NCBI GenBank assembly: GCA_963733135.1
Contig: CAVTBX010000010.1
Span: forward strand, 272,252 to 336,251
Source: CAVTBX01 sp963733135
GTDB taxonomy: Bacteria; Actinomycetota; Thermoleophilia; Gaiellales; Gaiellaceae
DNA: 64,000 nucleotides
Reading direction: 5' to 3'
A program made the translations under genes and the position numbers. Below, in pieces: positions 1-10,796 of this stretch. Below the pieces are notes generated by a model. It was not told the origin of the DNA, searched no databases, and saw only the letters and a list, made by a program, of their open reading frames with translations. Positions within the stretch are counted from its first letter, which is position 1. Each line of letters starts with the position of its first letter.

Positions 1-840
1 GATCGTGCTCGCGGAGATCCGGAGGCGTCCCAGGTCGGTGTAGATGCCGCCACCCTCGCTGCCCGTCCGGTTGCGCGCGAACGTGCTTCGCACGATCGAG
101 GACTGGACGCCGGCGGTCGTCTGGAGGTAGATGCCGCCTCCACGGCCGATGTCGTCCTCGTTCGCGTCACCGGTGTTCGACTTGACTGTGGAGGCCTCGA
201 TCGTGACCGGGCCCGAGCCGCCGAAGCAGCTCGCACTAATGCCGCCGCCGTCGCTCCCCGCCGAGTTACCGGCCACGCGCGAGTGACGCAGGACGAGAGG
301 CGCGCCGGCTTCCGTGTGGATGCCCCCGCCGCAGGCCGCCGCTTCGTTGTCGATCACATGGCTCGAGACGAGGGTCAACCTCCCGGAGGCGCGAATGCCG
401 CCCCCGTAGCCGGTGCTGCTCGATGCATTGCCGTTTCGGATCACAAGCTTGCGAAGGACGGCTTGCGAGAACACCTGGAACACACGGTCGAGCTCGCCGC
501 CGTTCACGATGGCCCGGCCGAGACCCGGATGGACGATCGTCAGGCGGTTGTTCGTGATGTCGAGATCGCCCTCGAGCGCCCCGTCCTCGTCGATCCCGGC
601 CTGCGACAGCCTGTACGGCCTGCGGCTCGGCAGCTCGATCCTGTCGGCGACGCCGAGGCTCGAGTTTGCTGCGCGTACCGCCTCGCGAAGAGAGCAGTCG
701 TTGGGCGTGCAGGGCCCGGGAACCGGATCGGTGCGCTTCGTGACGCGATATGTCGCTGCCGACGCAGCCGAGGCGACCACCAGCGCGACGGCGATCACCA
801 CCACCGGGACCAGAGCCCGTGGGACGGACGTGCGCATCAT
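1..840 (-). CDS. Secreted CSLREA-domain beta-helix protein, C-terminus cut by window edge
   Basis: The minus strand is open from ATG 840 to the left edge, giving 280 residues with no stop. The first 28 residues form a signal peptide: RTSVPRA, a run of V, A and L, then ASAA. Next comes the sequence CTPNDCSLREAVRAAN, which is the CSLREA signature found at the N-terminus of many secreted repeat proteins. The rest has spaced GGGI motifs (GYGGGIRASG, CGGGIHTEAG, DGGGISASC, RGGGIYLQ), the pattern of a right-handed parallel beta-helix. The likely location is the cell surface or exterior, and the ligand is unknown. The start lies 13 bases after the carD stop, so it may share that transcript. The assignment is from motifs only, and the missing C-terminus may hold an anchor domain. 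Confidence 0.75.
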   Translation of the reverse strand, partial: MMRTSVPRALVPVVVIAVALVVASAASAATYRVTKRTDPVPGPCTPNDCSLREAVRAANSSLGVADRIELPSRRPYRLSQAGIDEDGALEGDLDITNNRLTIVHPGLGRAIVNGGELDRVFQVFSQAVLRKLVIRNGNASSSTGYGGGIRASGRLTLVSSHVIDNEAAACGGGIHTEAGAPLVLRHSRVAGNSAGSDGGGISASCFGGSGPVTIEASTVKSNTGDANEDDIGRGGGIYLQTTAGVQSSIVRSTFARNRTGSEGGGIYTDLGRLRISASTI

Positions 841-852
841 CGATCGCGACCT

Positions 853-1359
853 CTAGCTCGCGACCGCGGTCTTGTCCTTGACGTTGCCGAGCTCCTCGTC
901 GAGCCAAGCGGCCGCCTCGTCCTCGTCCATGGCCTTCGCGTACATGAGCTCAGAGGCGAGGATCTTCTTGGCCTTGACGAACATCTGCTTCTCGCCCGTC
1001 GAGAGGCCCTTCTCCTGATCGCGGAGAGAGAGGTTCCGGACGACCTCGGCGAGCTCGAAGATGTCGCCCGTCTTCATCTTGTCGCGGTTGTACTTGAACC
1101 GGCGATTCCAGTTCTTCGGCATGTTCGTGCCGTCCCCATGCAGCACCTCGAGCACTTGCTCGACGAGATCCTCACCGATGACCTTGCGAAGCCCGACGCG
1201 CTCAGCGTTCTCGGCCGGGACGTTCACGGTCATGTCGTTGTGAAGAATCTGGATGGTGAGGTACTCCCGCTCCTCCCCGAGAACGGTGCGCGATTCCTTC
1301 TTGACCACGGTTCCAGCGCCGTGGTGGGGATAGACGACCTTGTCGCCGACTTTGTACAA
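853..1359 (-). CDS. carD: CarD-family RNA-polymerase-binding transcription regulator
   Basis: The protein has 168 residues, the normal size for CarD. CarD binds the RNA polymerase beta subunit and stabilises open promoter complexes, mostly at rRNA and housekeeping promoters. The N-terminal RNAP-interaction domain starts YKVGDKVVYPHHGAG, and the C-terminal helical DNA-binding domain follows (NRRFKYNRDKMKTGD, SLRDQEKGLSTGEKQMF). I chose TTG 1359 because AGGAGG lies about five bases upstream and homology begins exactly there. The frame runs open a further 354 bases upstream, but that part looks non-coding. An AT-rich intergenic stretch with a promoter-like element lies upstream. The gene order with disA and radA is familiar in actinobacteria. 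Confidence 0.93.
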   Translation of the reverse strand: MYKVGDKVVYPHHGAGTVVKKESRTVLGEEREYLTIQILHNDMTVNVPAENAERVGLRKVIGEDLVEQVLEVLHGDGTNMPKNWNRRFKYNRDKMKTGDIFELAEVVRNLSLRDQEKGLSTGEKQMFVKAKKILASELMYAKAMDEDEAAAWLDEELGNVKDKTAVAS

Positions 1360-1412
1360 GCCCTCCTCCTCTACCCGAAAGGTGGTGCAGGCGCCGCCTG
1401 CCAAGCCGAGGC

Positions 1413-1450
1413 AGTCTAGCAGAAATGTTACGAAAAAGTTGAGGTTTTCC
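1413..1450 (-). promoter_or_regulatory. Candidate extended -10 promoter of carD
   Basis: On the minus strand, TGCTAGACT (1413-1421) fits the extended -10 pattern TGnTAnnnT. It lies about 55 bases upstream of the carD start, within an AT-rich island (about 1420-1460) that stands out from the GC-rich surroundings. The -35 position shows no good TTGACA match. This is inferred from sequence only. Confidence 0.4.
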
Positions 1451-1537
1451 AGGGATTTTGTGACAGACAGGACCTGGTGCGGCCCTATGTCCGCAAAGTG
1501 CAGGGCTTTTGTCGTCGAGACCTCGGGAGGAGAAGGC

Positions 1538-1562
1538 GGGCGGGGATGAATGCCGCCCCTAC
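1538..1562. repeat. Intergenic palindrome of the GCCCCTAC family
   Basis: This is an imperfect palindrome around ATGAATGCC that ends CCGCCCCTAC. It sits at the very end of disA, overlapping the first base of its stop codon. It matches the copies at 4090-4159 and shares the CCCCTAC end with those at 4200 and 16715. Confidence 0.6.
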
Positions 1563-2614
1563 TACATCTGGAGGTAGCGATCCACAAGGTTGTGCTCCTG
1601 GAGGCGGCGGAGCCCCTCCCGGATCTCGCGGGCGCGAACCGCGCCGACTCCGTCGACAGCCTCCAGATCGCGATGGCTCGCACGAACGACGGCGTCGAGC
1701 GTCTCGAAGTCACGAACCACGTGCCGGATCACGCCGTCCGGCAAGCGCGGGATGTGCGAGAGCACTCGATAACCGCGCGGCGCAACCGTCTGGTCGAGCG
1801 GGTTCGCGTTGCGCGGATAGCCGAGCAGCTCCATCAGCTCATCGATCTCGAGGAGCTTTGTGTACGGCAGCTCGGCGAGCCGGTCGAGGATCTTGGCCGC
1901 GTTCGCCGGGTCGCCTGAGAGCTCATAGTCGAAGACGACTGCCGCCTTCTCGCGCGGCACCTCCTCGATAAGCTCGTCGAGCTGCATCCGAATCAGGCGC
2001 CCCTCCTCGCCGAGCTCGACGCAGTTCCTTTCAATCTCGTCGGCCATTCGCGTCGTCATCTCGGCCCGCTGGAGGACGATGAGGATGTCGTCGAGCATGA
2101 CGGCGCTTTGGAACTCGAGCGCCGTCATGCGCGTCAGACCCTGCTCGAGCCTCGATCGGTAAGTCTCGAGCGTGGCGAGAGCCTGGTTCGTCCGCGCCAG
2201 CGTGTCGGAGATCTCGCCGAGCTGGTAGCGGAGGTCACCGTGGAAGAGCGTCACGGTCTCCCGCTGTTGCGAGATCGAGATGACGATCGCGTCGGTCTGC
2301 TTCGCGACGCGCTCGGCGGTCCGGTGACGGGTGCCGGTCTCGTCCGAAGCGATCGTCGGATCCGGCATGAGCTGGACGTTCGCGTAGACGAGCTTCGAGT
2401 TGTCGGTGTTGATGATGATCGCCCCGTCCATCTTCGCCAGCTCGTAGAGGAGCTGAGCGGTGAACGGCAGGTCGAGCCTCATGCCGCCGGAGAAGAGGAA
2501 GGCCAGGTCGCTGGGCTCGCCGATGACGATGAGCGCGCCGAGCTCGGCCCTGATGATGTCGTCGATTCCCGCGCGAAGCGCCGTGCCCGGAGCCGCGGCT
2601 CCGAGCGCCGACAT
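1562..2614 (-). CDS. disA: Diadenylate cyclase / DNA-integrity scanning protein DisA
   Basis: The protein has 350 residues, the normal length for DisA. It condenses two ATP into c-di-AMP, and its activity drops when the protein meets branched DNA. The DAC domain is complete, with DGA at residues 63-65 and RHR at 96-98 inside GTRHRTAER. A helical spine follows, then a C-terminal helix-hairpin-helix DNA-binding domain (VDGVGAVRAREIREGLRRL). I chose ATG 2614 because AGGAGG sits three bases ahead of it. The longer in-frame start at 2647 would overlap radA. Seven bases separate it from the radA stop, so the two genes are very likely one operon, as in many actinobacteria and Firmicutes. Confidence 0.95.
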   Translation of the reverse strand: MSALGAAAPGTALRAGIDDIIRAELGALIVIGEPSDLAFLFSGGMRLDLPFTAQLLYELAKMDGAIIINTDNSKLVYANVQLMPDPTIASDETGTRHRTAERVAKQTDAIVISISQQRETVTLFHGDLRYQLGEISDTLARTNQALATLETYRSRLEQGLTRMTALEFQSAVMLDDILIVLQRAEMTTRMADEIERNCVELGEEGRLIRMQLDELIEEVPREKAAVVFDYELSGDPANAAKILDRLAELPYTKLLEIDELMELLGYPRNANPLDQTVAPRGYRVLSHIPRLPDGVIRHVVRDFETLDAVVRASHRDLEAVDGVGAVRAREIREGLRRLQEHNLVDRYLQM

Positions 2615-2621
2615 GAGCCTC

Positions 2622-3974
2622 CTATCCTTCCGCGGATCCGCCCGCATTCAGCACCACCGTGATCGCCTCCCGCAGCGTCGCCGCTGCCTGGACGCGAATC
2701 TTGCCATGGCTGGCGGTGCCTTCAGGGGCGACGGCCTCGGCGAGGCCGAGCTTGGCGCACTCCCCCAGCCGGCGCTCGGCCTGGGACGCAGCACGCAGCC
2801 GGCCTGTGAGGCCGACCTCGCCGAAGCACGCCACGCCGGGCCGCACGGAGGCCCCACGTGCGGCGGACGCGATCGCGACGGCAATCCCGAGATCGGCGCC
2901 AGGCTCGTCGATCCGGACGCCGCCCGCGACGTTCACGAAGACGTCTGCCTGGCCCAGCGCGACTCCCGCATGGCGTCCGAGCACCGCGACGATCATCGAG
3001 AGCCTCTTCGGGTCGACACCCGTACCCACGCGGCGCGGCATCGCCAGATCGGTCGGCGAGACGAGAGCCTGGATCTCGAGGAGGAGCGGCCTGGAGCCCT
3101 CGAGCGCGCACGTGACCGCCGAGCCGACCTCGCCCTCGGAGCGCCCGAAAAGCTCGGAGGGGTCGGCGACCCCGACGAGCCCATCGGAGGTCATCTCGAA
3201 CACGCCGAGCTCGTTCGTCGAGCCGAAGCGGTTCTTGACCGCGCGGAGCACGCGATGCTCGCGATATCGATCGCCCTCGAACTGGAGGACGCAGTCAACG
3301 AGATGCTCCAGAACCCGTGGCCCGGCCACCGACCCGTCCTTGGTCACGTGGCCCACGAGGAAGGTCGCGATGTCGTACTCCTTGGCGACGCGCATGAGCC
3401 GGCCGGCGGCTTCGCGTACCTGAGCCACGGACCCGGGGGCCGACCCGAGCTCGGGGTCGTAAAGCGTTTGGACGGAGTCGATCACACAGACTTCCGGCCG
3501 CTCGGCCTCGAGCGTGGCGCAGATCTCGGCGAGGTTCGTCTCGGCAAGGATCTGGACTGCCTCGCCGCCGCCGAGCCGGTCGGCGCGGAGCTTGACCTGG
3601 GCCGCCGACTCCTCGCCGGTGACGAGGAGCGTTTTGCGATCGCCGCTCATGGCGCGTAAGGCCATGAGGAGGAGCGTGGACTTTCCGATCCCAGGGTCGC
3701 CGGAGACGAGGACGAGCGAGGCGGGCACGAGCCCGCCGCCAAGGACGCGGTCGAGCTCGGCGACGCCCGTAGGCAGCCGCTCGGCGTCGGTGGCCTCGAC
3801 CTCGACGAGCTTCAGGAGCGGCTTTGCTGGTGCGGCCGTCGCGACCATCTGCTTGGCGGCGACGCGCTCCTCGACGAGCGTGCCCCAGCTCCCGCAGTCC
3901 GGGCAACGCCCGAGCCAGCGCCCGGTCGAGTACCCGCACTCCGTGCAGGCGTGCTTGACGGCAGCCTTCGCCAC
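2622..3974 (-). CDS. radA: DNA repair and recombination protein RadA
   Basis: The protein has 450 residues and is complete. RadA is a hexameric ATPase that drives branch migration in homologous recombination. A four-cysteine zinc finger lies at residues 10-27 (CTEC ... CPDC). Walker A is GDPGIGKS at 92-99, and the RadA-specific KNRFG motif is at 247-251. A LonC-like C-terminal domain follows, with the GGVRI and PGADLGIAVAIAS segments. The stop overlaps the ribosome-binding region of disA, so the two are translationally close. No promoter is obvious upstream, where a block of palindromic repeats separates it from the oxidoreductase gene. Confidence 0.95.
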   Translation of the reverse strand: MAKAAVKHACTECGYSTGRWLGRCPDCGSWGTLVEERVAAKQMVATAAPAKPLLKLVEVEATDAERLPTGVAELDRVLGGGLVPASLVLVSGDPGIGKSTLLLMALRAMSGDRKTLLVTGEESAAQVKLRADRLGGGEAVQILAETNLAEICATLEAERPEVCVIDSVQTLYDPELGSAPGSVAQVREAAGRLMRVAKEYDIATFLVGHVTKDGSVAGPRVLEHLVDCVLQFEGDRYREHRVLRAVKNRFGSTNELGVFEMTSDGLVGVADPSELFGRSEGEVGSAVTCALEGSRPLLLEIQALVSPTDLAMPRRVGTGVDPKRLSMIVAVLGRHAGVALGQADVFVNVAGGVRIDEPGADLGIAVAIASAARGASVRPGVACFGEVGLTGRLRAASQAERRLGECAKLGLAEAVAPEGTASHGKIRVQAAATLREAITVVLNAGGSAEG

Positions 3975-4071
3975 CCCCCGAGTCTAGGCCCGGGTCCCGA
4001 CGGCTCTGTGCCGATTCCGTGACGGCCCGTCGACGAGACCGCGCCGGGCGCGGGCGGGACAAGTCCGGCCC

Positions 4072-4225
4072 CTACACGTAGGGAGGGGAGTAGGGACGGC
4101 ATTCATGCCGCCCGGCCGCGGGGCGCCTGGGGAGTAGGGGCGGCATTCATGCCGCTCCTGCCGCGGGGCGTGCATGCGCTCACCCGCGATCCGCACGCGT
4201 AGGGGCGAGGCATGCCTCGCCCCTA
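4072..4225. repeat. Cluster of short palindromic repeats between radA and the oxidoreductase gene
   Basis: Three palindromes lie here. Units at 4090-4113 and 4134-4159 share GGCATTCATGCC flanked by GTAGGG and a C-rich arm. Each is followed by CCGCGGGGCG, so they form a tandem repeat of about 44 bases. A perfect 26-base palindrome lies at 4200-4225, with core GAGGCATGCCTC and arms TAGGGGC / GCCCCTA, three bases beyond the oxidoreductase stop. It could also act as a terminator for that gene. The arms are conserved and the cores differ, which resembles REP-type mobile palindromes. Confidence 0.7.
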
Positions 4226-4227
4226 GG

Positions 4228-5427
4228 TCAGCCGAAGCGCTCGACGCTGAACGGCTCTAGCTCAGGGGGCGCAGCTCCGTCGAGGATGAGATCGGCCAGG
4301 AGACGAGCCGTCGTCGGGGCGAGCGCGATGCCCATGCGGCCGTGGCCGGTCGCGAGGAACACGCGCTCGTTGCCGGGCACCCGCCCTAGAACCGGCAGGC
4401 CGTCGGCGGGGTAGGGCCGGAGCCCCGTCCACTCGAGCTCGACCTTCTCTGCCTTCCAGTCTCGGAAGTAGGGCGTCGCATCGCGCAGGATCGTCGCCAG
4501 GCGTTTCCGTCGGAGCGTCTCGTCGAGGCCCGTGAGGTCGAACAGCCCAGCAATGCGGAGCGACTCTCCGAAGGTGCTCGCACCGAGCTTGGCCTCCGCC
4601 AGATAGTACGCAGCCCGGGGAGGCGTGCCGCGCCCCTTGGCCGTCACGGAGTAGCCCTTGGCCGCCTCGAGCGGGATCTGGAGCCCGAGCGGGCGGAGCA
4701 GAGCGCCGGACCACGCGCCGGCCGCGACGACGACCGCGTCGGCATCGAGGGCATGCAGGTCGCGCACCTGGTGCTGCTCCCGAACCTCCGCTCCGAGCGT
4801 CCGAGCCGCTTCCGCGAGCCCGCGGGTGAGGCTTTCCGGCCGAACGTACTGCTCCGCGGGAGCGTGGACCGCCCCGATCACGGCGTCACCAACCGCCGGC
4901 TCCACCTCGCGGGCCTCTCGCGCGTCCAGCACCCGCACCGCCCCCTCGTAGCCCGCCGCCTGGGCCTCCTGGAGCATCGTGACGTACTCCTCGAGACCCT
5001 CATCCGTGAGGGCGGCCACGACCATGCCCGACGCGGCCAGCTCGAACTCGACGCCTGCCTCGCGAAGTGCCGCGAAGTCGGCGACCGCCGCTTTGGTCAG
5101 CTCGACCGTCGCCTCGAGGCCGGCGCGATATGGCCCCGGTTTCGAGGCCCGCCAGAAGAGCCACGACCAGCGAAGGAACCCGGGGCCGAAGACGGGACGG
5201 ATGCGAACCGGGCTCCCAGGCATGAGCATCCCGCGCGTGGCGGCCCACATGACACCGGGCGCGGGAAGCGGCGCCGAGAGCCCGGGACAGATCCAGCCGG
5301 TGTTGCCGCGAGAGCAACCCATGCCCACGCGATCGCGCTCGTGCACAGTGACCTGAGCGCCCCGGCGGGCGAGCTCGTGCGCGCAGGCGAGGCCGACGGC
5401 TCCCGCGCCGACGACCGCAACCTTCAC
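4228..5427 (-). CDS. FAD-dependent D-amino-acid dehydrogenase / glycine-oxidase-like protein
   Basis: The protein has 399 residues of the DAO superfamily. It has an N-terminal FAD-binding Rossmann motif (GAGAVGLACAHELARRG, from residue 7) and the usual C-terminal FAD motif around GLRPYPADGLPVLGR ... TGHGRMGIALAP. This layout is that of DadA-type dehydrogenases, which oxidatively deaminate D-amino acids and pass electrons to the respiratory chain. Glycine or sarcosine oxidase activity cannot be excluded from sequence. The start is GTG 5427, only three bases after the clpC stop, so it is probably the second gene of the clpC transcript. The end is marked by the perfect palindrome at 4200-4225. 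Confidence 0.8.
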   Translation of the reverse strand: MKVAVVGAGAVGLACAHELARRGAQVTVHERDRVGMGCSRGNTGWICPGLSAPLPAPGVMWAATRGMLMPGSPVRIRPVFGPGFLRWSWLFWRASKPGPYRAGLEATVELTKAAVADFAALREAGVEFELAASGMVVAALTDEGLEEYVTMLQEAQAAGYEGAVRVLDAREAREVEPAVGDAVIGAVHAPAEQYVRPESLTRGLAEAARTLGAEVREQHQVRDLHALDADAVVVAAGAWSGALLRPLGLQIPLEAAKGYSVTAKGRGTPPRAAYYLAEAKLGASTFGESLRIAGLFDLTGLDETLRRKRLATILRDATPYFRDWKAEKVELEWTGLRPYPADGLPVLGRVPGNERVFLATGHGRMGIALAPTTARLLADLILDGAAPPELEPFSVERFG

Positions 5428-5430
5428 GGA

Positions 5431-7956
<2,526 letters not shown>

Positions 7957-8186
7957 CGCTCACGTCCTTTCTCGTGTAGCCGAGACCCCATGGTACAGAA
8001 CCGATCGGGACGCACCTCGCGGGGCTCAACACCCGTATCGGCTGCTCGGCAGAATCGCTACAGGGTCTTTTTCGAGCCGCGTGTGAACCGCTGTTTTCCA
8101 CCCTCTCCACCCCTATTCGCTGTGACGGCGCAGGCGGATGTTGGTTGGAGGGAGAGGCTTCCCGGCGCACGTTCCGGCGGTCGCGC
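7957..8186. other. Upstream region of clpC, no gene seen
   Basis: These 230 bases between the clpC start and the structured element have no convincing reading frame on either strand. They must hold the clpC promoter and probably a rightward promoter for the element and the glycosylase gene. I see no clear -10/-35 pair and no CtsR-type repeat. Confidence 0.4.
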
Positions 8187-8354
8187 TAGATGGTTGATTG
8201 GTAGTTGGGGTGCCGTCGGGGATGGCCCAGATCAAGCGAGGCTGCGTCATCGTCGGCGGCCAAGGCTGGTGAGCCTTGGCAAGGATGGGGGCGCGGCCCC
8301 GCGCCGTGTCTGGGCCACCAGCCGGCGGTGCCGGAACTACCGATCAATCATCTA
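8187..8354 (+). ncRNA. Candidate structured RNA or structured 5' leader
   Basis: The two ends (8187-8206 and 8335-8354) pair as a continuous 20-bp stem if read as plus-strand RNA, with two G-U pairs. Read on the minus strand those two positions would be A-C mismatches, which favours plus-strand transcription. After an internal loop, GGCCCAGA (8224-8231) pairs with TCTGGGCC (8309-8316). Inside lie two small hairpins: CCAAGGCT / AGCCTTGG (8260-8279) and a GC-rich one within 8287-8305. The element ends ten bases before the start codon of the DNA glycosylase gene, so it could be an independent small RNA, a leader regulating that gene, or a mobile hairpin. I recognise no known family: the 6S and SRP consensus segments are not evident. 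Confidence 0.5.
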
Positions 8355-8364
8355 AGGTCGCCCG

Positions 8365-9264
8365 GTGACCGTCGAGACCGAGCTTCGGCCACGGCCGCCC
8401 TACTCGCTCGCGCTCTCGGCCCGCACCAAGAGCGATGCGACTCGCGTGTTTCGAGACGGGATCCTGACGGCCGCCTTCGAGGCCGGCGACGGGCCCGCAC
8501 TGGCTCGGGTCTGGCAGCGTCGGGACGGGACTCTTGCCGTCCACCTCGACGCGCACGACACGGACGCTGCACTCGACGTCCTCCGCTTCGTGCTCGCCTG
8601 CGACGAAGACCACCGGGAGTTCTTGCGCCGCTTCGCCGGCGATGCCCTGCTCGGGCCGGGGATTCGTCGGCTCCGCGGGCTGCGGCCCCTCCGCGTGCCG
8701 ACGGTCACACATGCGCTCCTGAAGGCTGTGTGTGGCCAGCTCATCCAGGCAAGGGCTGCACGGTTGCTCGAGAACAAGCTCGTACGGCTCGCCTGCCGCG
8801 AGCACGGCGAGCTGCGGCTCCCTCCCGACCGGTCTACGTTCGCGGGATTCTCCCCAGCGCTCCTCGCCCGCAACGGCCTCGTCTCGCGCAAGGCGAACGC
8901 GCTCGTTCGTCTCTCACGGGAGACCGATCTCGAGCGCCTTCGGGCGGTGCCGACAGCCGCAGCACGCGCCCGCATCGAGCGTGAACGGGGGCTCGGCCCT
9001 TGGTCGGCTGGGATGATCTGCCTCTACGGCCTCGGGCGCTTCGAGCACGGGCTCGTCGGCGATCTCGGCCTCATCAAGCTCTGCTCGGCGCTCCTCGGGC
9101 GGTGGGCCGACGAGGACGACACGCGGGAGCTCCTCGAGCCGTACGGCGAATGGGCCGGGCTCGCGAGCGTGTACCTGCTCGGCGGCGCGCCGAAAGCCGT
9201 TGGCGGCTCTACGCGAAGGTGGGCTGCTCGGCCGGGGCTACGGCCGGCCGGAACACGGCCCTGA
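8365..9264 (+). CDS. AlkA-type DNA-3-methyladenine glycosylase
   Basis: The protein has 299 residues of the HhH-GPD superfamily. It removes alkylated bases from DNA in base-excision repair. The helix-hairpin-helix and catalytic region are clear (GLGPWSAGMICLYGLGR, then VGDLGL with the catalytic aspartate). No lysine sits at the bifunctional position, so it is predicted to be monofunctional. The N-terminal part (residues 1-100) resembles the AlkA beta-domain. The start is GTG 8365, with no strong Shine-Dalgarno because the structured element lies directly upstream. The last 15 or so residues are rich in R, G and P and may be poorly conserved. Confidence 0.8.
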   Translation: MTVETELRPRPPYSLALSARTKSDATRVFRDGILTAAFEAGDGPALARVWQRRDGTLAVHLDAHDTDAALDVLRFVLACDEDHREFLRRFAGDALLGPGIRRLRGLRPLRVPTVTHALLKAVCGQLIQARAARLLENKLVRLACREHGELRLPPDRSTFAGFSPALLARNGLVSRKANALVRLSRETDLERLRAVPTAAARARIERERGLGPWSAGMICLYGLGRFEHGLVGDLGLIKLCSALLGRWADEDDTRELLEPYGEWAGLASVYLLGGAPKAVGGSTRRWAARPGLRPAGTRP

Positions 9265-9355
9265 GCGCACGCCGCGTCCGCCGGACGGTCATCCCGCCGA
9301 TCGCCAGCACGACGATGCCGAGGAAGATGGTTCCGAGGAGGAGCTTTGCCTTCAT
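9209..9355 (-). CDS. Possible small single-pass membrane protein (48 residues)
   Basis: ATG 9355 to TAG 9209 on the minus strand reads MKAKLLLGTIFLGIVVLAIG and then a basic tail (VRRTRRALRAVF). That is one transmembrane helix followed by a positively charged cytoplasmic end. It overlaps the last 56 bases of the glycosylase gene on the other strand. There is no strong ribosome-binding site. It fills the gap before the transporter gene and has coding-like character, but it could be chance. Confidence 0.4.
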   Translation of the reverse strand: MKAKLLLGTIFLGIVVLAIGGMTVRRTRRALRAVFRPAVAPAEQPTFA

Positions 9356-9443
9356 GCAGCCATGCTCGCACCCGGGCGGGAGATCGTTAATACGGCCCGC
9401 TGGCGTCTCGGGGTGCGGCTAACCCCACCGCCGAACCCTCTTC

Positions 9444-10796
9444 TTAGGTGCGGACCTCGGCCAGGGCGGGCTGCCTGTGCCGCTCTGAGTCCGTGACGGG
9501 CGGCCGCCCGTCACGCTCGGAATCCGTGTCGGCGGGCCGGCCCTCGATCTCACGCATTCCGGGCAGGAAGAGCGCGCCAAGGGTGAACACGCCGCCGATC
9601 ACGGCGGCTCCGATCAGCGTGGCGCGGGCACCCACCAAGCCCGTGACCGGCGCCGTGAGTGCGAACGAGAGTGGAAGGAGGCCGATTGAGATGAGCCAGT
9701 CCAGGCTCGAGACCCGACCGAGCATCGAGGCCGGAACGTGGCGCTGCTTGATGGTGGCCCAGACGATGGTTCCAGCAGTCTCGAGCCCGTTGAACACGAG
9801 GCACGCCACCATGAGCTGCCACGACGCCGTCGCGAGTCCGTAGCCGGCCACCGCGAGCGTGGCGAGCGTCCAGGTCGCGTACATGAACGTCACGTCGCGC
9901 CGCGGGTGGCCACGCTGCCCCATGATTAGAGCGGCGCCGATCGCCCCCACGCCTCCGGCGGCGAAGACCAACCCGAGCGCACTCGCCGAGTCGCCGAGCT
10001 CGTTCTTCACGAGGTAGGGCAGCAGGACCTCGGCCGGGCCCATGAAGGCGAGGTACGCGACGGTGGCCGAGAGGAGCGTGCCCCAGAGCCAAACCCGGCC
10101 CCGGACGAAGCGCAGGCCCTCCTGCACGGCCTTGAGCGAGGATGCGACGTGTTCCGAGCGAGGATGAGCGGGCGGCCGGATCAGGAAGATGGCGACGGTC
10201 GACGCGAGGAAGGAGGCAGCGTCGACCGCAAAAGCGCCCCCGGTGCCGATACCCGCGATGAGGGCACCGCCCAGAGCGGGACCGGCAAGCCGAAGCGCAA
10301 TGGGCCGAACGAACTGATCGAGCGAGTTGGCGGCCGCGAGGTCGCCCGGCGGGACGATGTCCGGGACGATCGCCTCGAACGCAGGAGCGAAGAAGGCAGT
10401 GCCGACGCCGTACAAGGCGACGATGACCAAGAGCTGCCAAAACGTCAGGAGGCCCGTGAGGGCGAGAACCGCAAGCACCCCCACGACAAGCGCGCGCCCG
10501 GCGTCCGCCCACAGCATGAGCGTGCGCCGATCGAGCCGATCGCTCAGGACCCCCGCGGGCAGAAGGAAAGCGATCGTCGGCACCGTCATCCCGATCCCGA
10601 GCAGGGAGAGCGCGGCCGGGGCGTTCCAGAGCTCGTAGGCCTGCCAGGCCATCGCAACGAGGAAGACGCCGTCGCCCACGAGCGAGACGGTCATTCCCGC
10701 CCAGAGGAGCCGAAAGTCCCGGTGCCGAAGCGGAGCGATCAGATTGACGCGCGAGAAGCCGCCCGGACGGTCCAGAGCCTCGTGACTATGCTGCAT
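9444..10796 (-). CDS. MFS transporter, EntS/MFS_3-like exporter
   Basis: The protein has about 450 residues with roughly 12 hydrophobic segments. It has the MFS loop motif GVLSDRLDRRTLM between helices 2 and 3. The layout, including PPGDLAAANSLDQFVRPIALRLAGPALGGALI in helices 4-6, is that of the MFS_3 group (EntS-like exporters and macrolide efflux proteins). I chose ATG 10796 because it overlaps the end of the upstream GGDEF-EAL gene by 11 bases, suggesting coupled translation. A longer in-frame start at 10835 exists. The tail after residue 420 contains a short duplicated polar segment (TDSER-x-GRPP). The substrate is unknown. Its place as third gene of an operon suggests export of the product of the oxoamine synthase. 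Confidence 0.8.
   Translation of the reverse strand: MQHSHEALDRPGGFSRVNLIAPLRHRDFRLLWAGMTVSLVGDGVFLVAMAWQAYELWNAPAALSLLGIGMTVPTIAFLLPAGVLSDRLDRRTLMLWADAGRALVVGVLAVLALTGLLTFWQLLVIVALYGVGTAFFAPAFEAIVPDIVPPGDLAAANSLDQFVRPIALRLAGPALGGALIAGIGTGGAFAVDAASFLASTVAIFLIRPPAHPRSEHVASSLKAVQEGLRFVRGRVWLWGTLLSATVAYLAFMGPAEVLLPYLVKNELGDSASALGLVFAAGGVGAIGAALIMGQRGHPRRDVTFMYATWTLATLAVAGYGLATASWQLMVACLVFNGLETAGTIVWATIKQRHVPASMLGRVSSLDWLISIGLLPLSFALTAPVTGLVGARATLIGAAVIGGVFTLGALFLPGMREIEGRPADTDSERDGRPPVTDSERHRQPALAEVRT

Noticed and set aside
8107..8133. A ClgR-like site (CGCT...GGCG) upstream of clpC
   Set aside because: The spacing between half-sites is five bases, not the three of the reported consensus, and no second site is present. 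CtsR repeats are also absent.
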